Assembly (NCBI GenBank): GCA_944989445.1
Contig: CALYLW010000182.1
Span: 1,112,744 to 1,176,743 of the forward strand
DNA length: 64,000 nucleotides
Direction of reading: 5' to 3'
Source of the DNA: Ampullaceana balthica
Taxonomy: Eukaryota > Mollusca > Gastropoda > Lymnaeidae
Made by a program: the position numbers and the translations under genes. This document shows positions 1 to 12,500 of the stretch, piece after piece. A model generated the notes under the pieces. The model was not told the DNA's origin and made no database searches. It was given only the letters and a program-made list of their open reading frames with translations. Position 1 is the first letter of the stretch; the number at the start of each line of letters is the position of its first letter.

Positions 1-185
1 AAAACAACCTTTTACAATGCCCCATTTGTACAAAGAGAATTCAAAAGCGTATACCGGTATCTGGCTCATATTTTCTTATAAGGCTTTATATTGAGATCAG
101 AGCAATCTCAATACAAACATCCATTTATAAATGCAGTGTCATAGAATAGATGGCTTTGAGCATTATTCTCAATCTGAAATATGTA
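1..185. other. 3' flank of UPRT, no gene seen
   Basis: AT-rich sequence with no recognisable coding segment or element. The sequence between the minisatellite and the UPRT stop (389-538) is also plain. An AATAAA on the minus strand overlaps the UPRT stop codon (positions 543-538), too close to be the obvious poly(A) signal. Confidence 0.5.
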
Positions 186-388
186 CACCAGGTCAGTGCA
201 CCCAGTCAGTGCACCAAGTCAGTACACTAAGTTAGTGCACCCAGTCAGTGCACCACGTTAGTGCACCCAGTCAGTGAACCAGGTCAGTGCACCAAGTCAG
301 CGCACAAAGTCATTGCACCCAGTCAGTACAACAAGTCAGTGCACCAAGTCAGTACACCAAGTTAGTGCACCCAGTCAGTGCACCACGT
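186..388. repeat. 13-bp minisatellite
   Basis: About 15 tandem copies of a 13-bp unit of the form GTCAGTGCACCMA, with frequent A/G and C/A variants. It lies 150 bp beyond the stop codon of UPRT, so it may fall in the 3' UTR or just downstream. It is not homologous to the last UPRT exon. Confidence 0.85.
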
Positions 389-538
389 CAGCTTACTTTG
401 AAACAAAACACAAAAATACAGCAATCAACTAAGACCGTAAGTTGCTAGATTCATCAGTTACATTTTCCAATTAACATTCATGCTTACTTGATCTGTTATT
501 CTGTGTAATAAGTAGTGATATTTTGGTAAATGTTTGGT

Positions 539-3500
539 TTATTCTGTGCCGAAGTATTTTTGTCCAAAGTGAGTTGGAGCAACTGGGTGAACCTCTGAAG
601 TTAGGATCGTCATCCCTGGAAATTCTGAAACAAGCTGGCTGGCAGCTGGGATAAACAAACATTAAATACAGTAGTTTTTATTTACTCTAGTAGCTGGTGT
701 AAGCAAAAATCAAATAGTTTTTATTTACTAAATTCAGACACAATAATAGATTAAATTATTTTTTTATAATTTGGAGATTATTTTGAAAGAAATATACATT
801 TGCTTTCTGTTTAAATGAAGACTTTTAAATCTAGATTTAAGATGCTTCAATGAACAGAAGACACCATTAAGTGTTTTATATAATTTGATACATGTATAAA
901 TAGACACACCTACCTACATACACAACATTTCAATTGATGTATTCACCAGGCATACCTACATATGTAATAGAACTTATGGCGTCAGTACTTCTGACATGAT
1001 GTACAATGGCGTCAGTACTTCTGACATGATGTACAAGTAATTGCGAGTCAAGTAGCAAGACGTCAACACCTTGTGGTCTATGTAACAACTGTCGTTAATG
1101 AATCTCTTCAATCAACTACAATCAATGAATCTCTTCAATCAACTACAATCAACCCCTCGTTACATCGTGAACCTTACATTAACAGGCCTGCCAACCTGCC
1201 AAGAAAAAAAATCTGTAGAGGGGTCCACGCGCGGCGTTGCAGCACCCCACGGCGCTGGTTTAAGAACTACATACTAAATAAATATAAAGTAATAAGTTAA
1301 ATCCATTAAGTCCATTATCTTTTAATTTAAGTGTCTACAGAACACCACAGAATACTGGAAATGTTTACATTGCATTCAGATACACGAGAGAATAACCATG
1401 TTTTTCACATATGAACAGAGGCTGCATAGTCCTAGAGTTCAGCTTTCCAGCACTTCCCTAGTGGCCTTTTTGAACTTGAACAGTTCTTTCGTCAATTGAA
1501 GTTAGCTTTGCTTTTAGATAAATATTAGTTTTTAGTTAGAAACTTTAGAAAGAGTATCATTCATCCGAACTAACCGAATTAATGATTGCTCTTGTTTCAT
1601 TGTAATGTTTCTGGAAACATTTCTTTGAATCTGGCATTAAAAAGATAGGTATTAGAAAAATCTTTATTTCTTCCAAAAAGTAGGATGGTAAATAAAACTT
1701 TCCATCTCATATCTGAATTTCCTATTCCTTCAAAAATAATAACAAAGTAATTGTTAACAGATTGTAGATTCACTACTTTTACTTTACTAATCAGCAGTTG
1801 TAATTTTTGCATTAAAATTAAACTATTTTTTATTGTTATTGAACCCACCACTTTCAAAAGATAATTAGGTCTGGCACAGATTGCAAATGTTTCGCCACGA
1901 CCACAGGCGAGTGTTTTTCCAAATACTGATACTGTTTCGAAAACGAATGTCCCAATGAGGGCCAATGACGTCTTTTCTTTATTTGTTTAGTTAGTAGACT
2001 AGTCTAGTCTTAGTACTAGTACAAACACTCTGAAGCTCAGTCACTGGAAAACCGTTTTTAGCAGCGTTCCTTACAAATACATCCATTTTTTTTTAATTTT
2101 AAGTCACAGAACAGCTGAATTTTTTTATATTTTTTTTTATTAGGCTGGTAAAAGGAATAATGTACGATCGGATGGCCAACGAAGAAATAGTTAGATATCG
2201 CGGTTCGCTTGGATAACGGAAGTACAGGAAAAAACCTAGGAAGTGGCATTTTCATTTTCGAAATACATCACCGCCATTATTAGTATTAGCTTTTTCTTTT
2301 TATAATTTTTTCGCATTCGGATTTTTCATGGTGAATTTTTTTTTCTTCGGAAAATCGGGAGATTAAGGGTCTTATCGGGATTTCGTAAGCATGGGTAAAA
2401 AATCCGTATAATCCCGAAAAAATCGGGAGGGTTGGCAGGCCTGCATTTATCCTCTCTCAGATCACGACCACGCACCATTACAATTCACAGCACAAATCAT
2501 GTGTTTCATACTCGGTGAAGTCCTCGCATGCTCATACAATGTAAACACAACAACACGTCTCTCACATCTCCCTTCTAACAAAAAAAAATGAATGACCCAG
2601 ATTAGCAATAAGAAAACAATGCAAGTAAAACATCGAATAATTCAGTACATGAATTCCATCACTGAATATTCAAATGTCTCTTCAAAGCACTGCATAGATT
2701 TATGTCTCTTTATCTGGGTATCTCGTTGACCTGTCTCCCATATCTTCTTGTTGTTGGCCCTTTCACTTGCTGAGGTGCGACTCTAGGTGATGACCCATAG
2801 ATTTATGTCTCTTTATCTGGGTATCTCGTTGACCTGTCTCCCATATCTTGTTGTTGTTGGCCCTTTCACTTGCTGAGGTGCGACTCTAGGTGATGACCCA
2901 TAGATTTATGTCTCTTTATCTGGGTATCTCGTTGACCTGTCTCCCATATCTTGTTGTTGTTGCTGGCCCTTTCGCTTGCTGAGGTGCGACTCTAGGTGAA
3001 GACCCATTTGTACTGACGCTGGGAGCGTGTACTGCTTGCTCTGTTTCTGGTGTGTCCAACTCAAAAATATCTGTCACACCTCTCCTTCCACCAAATGACT
3101 GTCTCAACATGTTGTTGTTTCGTGGGTATGTCACACCATCGTTAGTCTTAACGATGTATGACCTTGGCGTATTTGCTGCTGACACGACGACTGCTGGCTG
3201 CCACAAGCCTTTAGGTTCTTTCTGCATATACCCCTTGCTTCCAGGCTGCAAGTGTGTACGTTTGTATGTTCTGTCTGATTCTGCTGTTGGGGCCTCTGAT
3301 ACTTGTTGCGTATCACGCCGACAATTTTAATGAGATTCAGCTGCTGACAAGCTTGCAGACCAAGAATCGGCTTTGAGTGTGTCTTGACTATTTGAAACTC
3401 CAGCATCTCTGTTTGATCTTTTATAGAGCATTTGATTGATGCTTTGCCTACAACAGGCAATGTTTCACCACTGTATGTGGTAAGCCTTGCTGTTGATTTC

Positions 3501-6500
3501 TGAATGCTTACCATTCTAAGTTGACAAAACAATCTGCATGGCAGAATATTTACTTGTGTCCCTGTGTCCAGTGTGAACACTACTTGTCTCTACTCAAGCA
3601 CTGCTTTCCATTTATCACTCGTTCCGTGTTGCGTGGACACACTTCCTAAACAGAATGTTTCTTGACTACAGTCAACCTTATCTTCTAGTTGACCATTGAC
3701 AACTTGTACAGGATCTGAATACTGTAGAAAAATGATTCCGTTTTCCACAGTTGTGGCATAATTTTCCATAAGCAGGACATTTTCTAGGTTCATGTTTTTT
3801 GCCACAATATTTACACTTGCCTGCTTTCACGTGCTTGACATGTTAACTTGTTGACATGTGCGCACTTGATTTCTCACATGTCTTTGAATTCACTCTTAGC
3901 ACATGCTTTTCTTCATTTAAAGCTTTGCGTTGCCATTCCGATGTCTCAGCCGAACTGCATATAATTTCAGCCTTGTTTAAATTCAGGTCTAATTCTCTCA
4001 GTAATCTAGCCCTGAGGTATTCGTTATTCACTCCAGCCCCGATTCTGTCCTTCATCAGCGACTCTGTTAAATTTTTAAATTCACAAGACTTTGCTTTAAG
4101 TTTCAGGTCTGTCATGAAATTATCAAAACTTTCTCCCTCACCTTGATTCCTGGAGAAAACACACGTGTCTCTCGACTGTAACATTCTTTCTTGGCAAACA
4201 ATAACTCGAATTTTCTTAAGAAACACTTTACTGAATGAAAATCCGTGTCACAATCGTCACATTCCTGTTCAGTCCATTGGAATGTATTGTACACTTCTAC
4301 CGCTTCATGGCCTATCACATGCAGCAGTGTCATGCTCTGCACTTCTTTGCTTTTTGTGTCGAGTCCACTGGCCATCTTGTATATCTGGAAAGACTGTTTA
4401 AATCTTCCAGTTGTCAGCAATGTTTCCATTTAGCTCCAGTGGTTGGGGTGTGGAGTCGGTCAATCTGACACCATGTAATAGAACTTATGGCGTCCGTACT
4501 TCTAATTTGAGATCACACTTCTGACACCATATAATAGAACTTATGGCGTCCGTACTTCTAATTTGAGATCACACTTCTGACACCATGTAATAGAACTTGC
4601 AAGTCAAGTAACAAGACATCAATACCTTGTTGTCTGGGTAACGATTGTCTTTAATCAACTATACAATCAACTCTTTGTTACATTGTGAACCTTACAATTA
4701 TAGCCAGCCATCCCCTCAGTTTACGACCTTACATTTATAGCCAGCCATCCCCTCAGATCACAACCTTACAATTATAGCCAGCCATCCCCTCAGTTCACAA
4801 CCTTACAATTATAGCCAGCCATCCCCTCAGTTCACAACCTTACAATTATAGCCAGCCATCCCCTCAGTTCACGACCTTACAATTATAGCCAGCCATCCCC
4901 TCAGTTCACAACCTTACAATTATAGCCAGCCATCCCCTCAGTTCACAACCTTACAATTATAGCCAGCCATCCCCTCAGTTCACAACCTTACAATTATAGC
5001 CAGCCATCCCCTCAGTTCACAACCTTACAATTATACCCAGCCATCCCCTCAGTTCACGACCTTACAATTATAGCCAGCCATCCCCTCAGTTCACGACCTT
5101 ACAATTATAGCCAGCCATCCCCTCAGTTCACAACCTTACAATTATAGCCAGCCATCCCCTCAGTTCACAACCTTACAATTATAGCCAGCCATCCCCTCAG
5201 TTCACAACCTTACAATTATACCCAGCCATCCCCTCAGTTCACGACCTTACAATTATAGCCAGCCATCCCCTCAGTTCACGACCACACACTATTACAATCA
5301 CATGTTTCATACTCGGTCAAGTCCTCGCATGCTCATACAATGTAAACACAACAACACGTCTCTCACACATACACAACATATCAATTTATGTACTCACCAG
5401 TGGGTGTGCAGAACAAATTCAATAAAATTATGTTTGATTCATTCACATTATTTTCTTGTAATATTTTGACAGCTGTTATGACAGTGTTGCCTGTGCCTGG
5501 AATATAAACCAAACAGTTCAAAGTTTCATACAAGGTAAGTTACGTGTGATTGTAAAATGATTAATACTTGCAGTAAATAGCATTTATAATTTTATCTTGT
5601 TTTTTTGCTGATCACTTTAAATACTAGGGGTCTACCGATATATCGACACCGATATCTCGATATCGGCAGCATGTAAAGATCCCGATATTGACGTCACCGA
5701 TATTTTTTTTACGTCAACAAAAAAAAACAAAACCCTATCATTTAGATTTACATTATCTCGACAAATTAATATATTGACCCTTATACCCGTCTTGAAATAG
5801 CCAAAAGAGTCCTAGTATTAATATGCACAGCCACGATACAGTATGCCATGTACTATGATATTGTTTAGGTATCCGCCGATTTTCGTATACTCAGAAATAC
5901 TGTGTAAATAGTGCCGATGCCAAGTATACCGTAATTGCTCTAATAAATGGATAACATGTAAACATTATGTTCACGTAATTGCTCTAATAGCAAAGGTGCA
6001 TGCAGAATCGCAGATGTTTAAAACATTTCGTTTCGTATGGAATAACTAACTGTACTGTGTGCAGACTTGTTGTCATTGGCAACCATTCATTCTTCAAACT
6101 TATTTTCACTCTATTACTATTACTTTGTTCTCATTGTTTCATTCATAAAAAGTGGCAGTGTGCAAAAGCCATTAAACTATTGGTTAGAATTAATAATTAT
6201 GAGTCAAAGTTGAAGTTTCAAAAGGAGATCCTAACTTTGCTTGTACATTTTTATAAAGGACGGTTCGTTTTGTCATGTGTCCTATGTAGGTCATGATCTG
6301 GAAATTATAAACACATCAGAAACTTCGTTTCGGCAAAATAAAATCGGTAATATCGGCAAAACTGCATATCGGTAGACCCCGAAATTATAAATTATTGCGA
6401 GTGATAAATTTAAGAATGGCGGCATCAAATATGACCGCTGTTATTTTATGTCATAACAAATACTCATATTGGCACTCATATCGGGTAAAAATATCTGTAA

Positions 6501-9500
6501 TATCGGCAAAAATGCATATCGGTATACCCCTAATATAAAAGATAAATAATTAGGAGTGATAAATTTATGAATGACGTCATCAAATAAGACCACTGTTTTG
6601 ATCCTTACAAATACTCATATGGGAAAATAGTATCGATAGTATCAGCAAAAATGCACATCGGTAGTCCCCTAATATAAAAGATAAATAATTACGAGTGATA
6701 AATTTAGGAATGACGTCATCAAATATGACCGTTGATTTTTGTCCTAAAAAATACTCATATCGGCAAAAAAAATATCGGTAATATCGGTATCGGCAGACCC
6801 CTATTAAATACTAGACCGAATGTATACTGACACATGATTGGGTAGCACTATGTATACTGACACATGATTGGGTACATAAGAAGCACTACTATGTATATTG
6901 ACACATGATTGGGTACATATGAAGCACTATGTATACTGACACATGATTGGGTACATAAGAAGCACTACTATGTATATTGACACATGATTGGGTACATATG
7001 AAGCACTATGTATACTGACACATGATTGGGTACATAAGAAGCACTACTATGTATATTGACACATGATTGGGTACATAAGAAGCACTATGTATACTGACAC
7101 ATGATTGGGTACATAAGAAGCACTATGTATACTGACACATGATTGGGTACATAAGAAGCACTATGTATACTGACACATGATTGGGTACAAAAGAAGCACT
7201 ATGCATACTCACACATTATTGGGTACATGAGAAGCACTTTTCGCTGGTTGATATCTTTGGGCAGATTAGCGTACACAACCTTGGCAAGGTGTGTATCTTC
7301 ATCACTTTGTATTAAAATCTTTCCTATCCTGAGCGACCGACAGCAGTCTCTTAAACCTTGCTCCATGGCTTCTCCTACAACAAACATTTTAAACAATTAG
7401 GTTCCAGAGAAATTACTTTTATAATAATGGAGAAATAAAATAGGTTTAGGCTAAACAGTGTATAACCGAACATTAACTCATAGCTGCTACCTGGCACTTT
7501 TTAAAATAATGATTAAGTAAATCCACTCTAGACCCAGGAAGTCATTCATAATTAAATACAACTGTTACTAAATATTGAATACAACTGTTACTAAACATTG
7601 AATAAAACTGTTATTAAATATTGTGCACTGCCAACTTAGATTTGTTCTTCAATTTATAGTAAAAAGGATAAAATGAACTAAATGTTCATGGTTGTACTCT
7701 TTTTGAAAATATAGTTTGAAAACACAGGCTTCTTTTTTCCGATTAAGCTAAGCTGAACCCTGTATAAAACAAAAATATGTGTGGTCTTGGAAATGTAGTA
7801 CATAAGTAAAGTTAAAAAAATTACTATTGAGAAATTCTTACAGAAAAGTTATTTGAAGTGCTGAGGAAGATGAATACAAAATGTAATTACCCCTTCTGAC
7901 AATACTGGCGACACAGTTGAGAGTAAGATGTATAAAAAATGTAATTACCACTTCTGACAATACTGGCGACACAGTGAGAGTAAGATGTATAAAAAATGTA
8001 ATTACCACTTCTGACAATACTGGCGACACTGTTGAGAGTAAGATGTATAAAAAATGTAATTACCACTTCTGACAATACTGACACCACTTACCACTTCTGA
8101 CAATACTGACACCACTTACCACTTCTGACAATACTGACACCACAGTTTCCCTTTTCATACCTCAGCCCATCATAAATCTGACCTGGAAAAGAAATCAACA
8201 TTCAGGTTAAATATTTCATCTACATTATTTTAAATAAGTCATTTGGCTCAACTCTGAGTTAGGTAACTAACAATGTTCCCTTTAAGCTGAGCAGCCGAGC
8301 AGATATCTGACAGACGCTGTGCAGCAGTTTAGAATTACTGCGCAGCTAATCTTGTAAGATATTGCACACACAAAAAAGATGCTGTGCAAATTTGCACAGA
8401 AGTTGTTTTACTTTGCACACGAACCAACGAACCTTAGAGGGAACATTGGTAACTAGCACATTAATTACATGGGAAATATTAAATAAATGACTGACCAGTG
8501 GGGGTTGTGACAGAACATTTTCTGTAAGGAAGTTTGTTCAGACCTTCTTCAACAATTAATCGAATCTGTAAAAAGAAAGTATAACTTGATTTAGTTTGGT
8601 GAATCCACATTAACTATAAACAATACTTGCGTTCCCTTGTCACAGAACCATATAATGGAACATTAAGATTATAGCTCCTCAGAAAGAAGGTAACCCATAA
8701 CAAATTATTGATCAGTGGACATACAGATACATAATAAATAAAGAAAATAAGCATTAGCAAAAATATTAATGAATCGCGTATGAAATAATATACTCACTAA
8801 TCTATCAGCATAGAAAATAAAGTCTGTCCTTGGTGTGTTCCTAAGAAATTAAACAGAAATAAATTAATTCCAAGTCCTAAGTATTTTACATTTTATTTCT
8901 AACTCTGTGCTAGAGAACAATTTAACTTTACTGTCTGGCCAGAGTTTTATGATGCAGTGTAGTCTGTAGGACTTATGATATCAGGGGTCAAGGCCAACTG
9001 GCATAGAACAGTCAATCTTATTTTCTGACAAGTGTAGTCTGTAGGACTTATGATATCAGGGGTCAAAGCCAACTGGCAGAGAACAGTCAATCTTATTTTC
9101 TGACTATTTCAGCATGACTAGATCATTCACAAGTGATCAGTGTAAGGCCCCCCCCCAATACCACGTCCCATAAAATGTATGTGAATATTCTAGCAACCTT
9201 TTTCCAGGCAAAAAAAAATAGACAGGTTAATCGTCGGTCCGTATTTTTACTATGTTTTGTGAACCAACGAGAGAGTAATAAGCTAATACCCACTAATTGA
9301 AGTTATGGTTAACTGGTCCTGATTAAAAAGGGCCGGTCCTGATCTAAGGACCGGTTAACAACCTTAGTAGCAATGACTGAATTACTGCGCAGCGTTAAAA
9401 AAACAAAACAAACTTCACTGTTGACTAAAAATCTTGAAAATTGTTTCAGTTTCAGAACTCAGAAGTCTTATTGATATTTATTGTGATCGATTGTGGGATT

Positions 9501-12500
9501 TAATGTGAGATATAAAATTTGATCAACTAACACAAAAGTTCAGAGTCCCCCTGTGTGACTAATTAGTTTGTGACTAAACAATTATTTTCTGCTTTTTCAT
9601 GCGAGATTCTATATTCCTCACTGCAGCTGGGCCTCATCTTTTTATAAAAGTTTTTTTGTTCATTTTATTTTCTACTTTTACGCGTTAACAAAAAGATTTG
9701 TAAAAGTAATTTCATTCATGAAAATATAAAATCTTTAAACAACCACGTAAAAACAAAGTTTTTGACTTTAAATCCCTTATATATGAGACACAACTAAAAA
9801 GTATTCATCATGCTTAAACGCGACAAACATTTACAGACTAAGATTGCCTGAAATACCCTTTGTTGTAAAACGGAGGGGGCAGGGAAAATGTTTGGTCACG
9901 GATGGCTGAACTTAACTCAGCGTGACGCGTAAAATGTCAACAAAAGCTGGCCGCTACATATAGAGATAAACTAAAAATGCATAAATTTAATTATGGTACA
10001 TTTGATCGATCTGAAAATTTAATAGCTTTATCCTCCCCACAAGCCAAACCTACTGTGAAAATTTCAGCTCTCTAGCAAGTCAGAAAACGTGTTTACGAGC
10101 GTTTTGAAAAAATTGACGACAGATCCGGAAGTGTTGAAACGTTGACGACATATACAGATCGGGAATCCTGCACGAGTTAATAGGATAGGGGCCTCAAAAA
10201 TTTAAGGCATGCTTAAGCATAAGACTGTACAATGTATAGCATAAAGGGGAAAGTTTATAACAGTGACAAGCAGAACAGATAAGACAGGCATGGGGAAAAA
10301 TAATAAAATGCTTCTTGGAAGTGTTTGCAAGCACTCTCATTGCAATTTTAAAAAAAACACAAGAAAGTACCCGACCGTACTGGGATTCGATCCTCGAAAC
10401 ATCAATACAATTACGCTCAGACCAACCATTCATCTGGAAGAGCTGATGATTAAAGTATTAAAGTTAAAAATTGTAACTAATTATCATAAATGGACACCAA
10501 AAGTGCTACCTTAATAATCAGGGTGTCCACCCAAATCTGGTCCAAAAAAATCCTACCAGCCACCAAAAAATCCTACCATCCAACCGACAAGTAAAAGTTA
10601 TTATTCGGACAAGTAAAAGTATATATTCGACAAGTAAAAATTTAACTTGCAGTATTGTATGTTTTTTTGTTAACATATTTTGTAAAAAATAACCTAAAAA
10701 CTGACAAGAACACAACTACATACCTTCATTCTACTTCAGCAATGTATTCATTTAGACTAGAGGATCACATCTGTACTACGTACTTGATATCCGTATAGTC
10801 AAATTATTCATCCTTAAAGAACTTATCATTGTACTTAAATTGTTCATTGGTAAAGTTGATTTATAAAACAAATAATTTCAAATTATTTACACTATATATA
10901 CAGTTTATAAACAATTTACAATAGACAGCTGCCTTTTAAAGCTTCAGCTCAGCCTCCCTCTCATTGATGAGAGCAGCTAGAGCCTTTACCTCCTCTTTCT
11001 TCTTTGTGGCATCACTCTTAAAAGCTAAGCTTTTTACAATTGAAGCATGTACATCTTTTCCTGTTTCCTTCACTGCCTTTTCTATAATTTCATCAGCAGA
11101 TTTGATTAAAAGATCAATATCAAGCTCTATCTTCCTCTTCTTTGCTTTCATGTCTGTGATTTCTTCTGCCTTTCTCTTCCTTTTCCCAGTCTGCTCACTT
11201 TCTTCTTTATCTTTCTTCTTCTTATCTATAGCATCAATGTAGGTTTTGTGGGCCTTACTAGAGTAGTCTAACATTTTTTTGTTGATAGGAATCTCAGCCA
11301 AAGGCCCGTTGTCCTTGACATACTGACATATCAGTCTCTTAGCTACTAAACTTTCTTCCAACAGGTTCTCTACAGTTGCTTCTTTGTTGGTTGAGAAACC
11401 CCTCTCAACATCAGCATTGCCATGGCTTAGCAGCAGGACCATCTGGATTACCTTTTTCAATGCAGGTGAACTATCCAACTGACCATGTTCAATGAAGAAC
11501 TCATCTAGGCGCTCACCATTGTACCTCACTGTTGATTGAGACAGCCTATCTACCAGGGTCTCAAAGTCATATAACACCTGATCCACCTCATCACCCTGGA
11601 TCCATTTCGTAAGGCTGAGATGCTCTGTCACTTTCTTGAACAGTTTCTTGGCTTTGATGGGTTCAAGTGTGATAACAGTTGGGTCCAAACACTGTATGAA
11701 ACTGACAATGTCATACTTAAGGGGTGACTTGCTAAGAATCTTGTTAACCATGCCCTTTATAAATTTGAGGAAGTTTTGTCTGAAATCTTTCAACTTAAGC
11801 TCTGAAACCTTCCCTGCTTCTTTCAGTTCTTTCAGAATGACTTCTGCCTGGTGACCTAAGCTGAAGTCTGCCTCCCGTTTGAAAGCATTGGATGGCAGGT
11901 CTTTGGGTATTTTAAGGTGTGAAGCTTTAGTCACTGTCATCACATATTCAGGAGTTAAGATAAGGCTGTAGAGTCTTTTGGTCATGGCGAAGAGGTCTGC
12001 ACCAAGAAAGGGTGACAGTGGAGCATCGGCCTGAAACTTCTCAAGAAAGGGTTTTGCAATCTTGGCTACAAATATGAAGGTGTGAAGCTTAGCTTTGAAC
12101 AGATAGTCCCCTTCCTTGTCTACCAGTGTTAAAAAACTCTTACACCCAGGCTTGTTGACTGTTCCCTTTTTTACTGCAGACAGGTAGCGTAAAATGGCTG
12201 GCCAGATTTGCAGTGCTCGTTCAGCAGCTGGAACATTCTCCAACCAACGATGTCCACAGAACTTGAGAGGAAGTTTGGAGGCCTCTGTTACTTTAAAAAA
12301 GTCCTCCCTCCTGGCTGGTGATTCCTTAAAGAGGTAATAAAGAGACTTTAAAACATCTTCCACACCCCAACCTGAATCCTCAACACCCTTTTTAAAGCTG
12401 TTGTGCACCGTGTGCAGGCCACAAGAGCCAATATTAATCAAACTCATTCCATTATCATCCTCCATTTCTTTGCACAATGTTTTAAACACTTTCCAGTTAA

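Larger units (their letters stand above)
963..5367 (-). mobile_element. Ty3/gypsy-type LTR retrotransposon, internally deleted
   Basis: The element lies on the minus strand inside UPRT intron 6. Its LTRs are 963-2566 and 4474-5367, starting TGTAATAG and ending CTCACA on the plus strand. The flanks carry a CATA (or ACATA) target duplication. On the minus strand a likely primer-binding site TGGTGTCAGA follows the 5' LTR directly, and a polypurine run AGAAGGGAGA directly precedes the 3' LTR. Inside are a broken gag, a protease segment and only the C-terminal end of integrase. Reverse transcriptase, RNase H and most of integrase are missing, so it cannot move on its own. The 3' LTR carries a 1.26-kb transposon and the 5' LTR a 37-bp repeat expansion. 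Family placement comes from the gag and protease motifs. Confidence 0.85.

Noticed and set aside
1597..1965. 122-codon frame in the transposon inside the LTR
   Set aside because: No recognisable motif. Kept only as a note on that element.
6000..6296. 98-codon frame in hAT copy A
   Set aside because: The homologous part of copy B is not open in the same frame, and no transposase motif is present.
7199..7396. A short intronless gene at 7199-7396
   Set aside because: It is UPRT exon 5 read into both introns. The splice sites at 7374 and 7213 join it in phase to exons 4 and 6.
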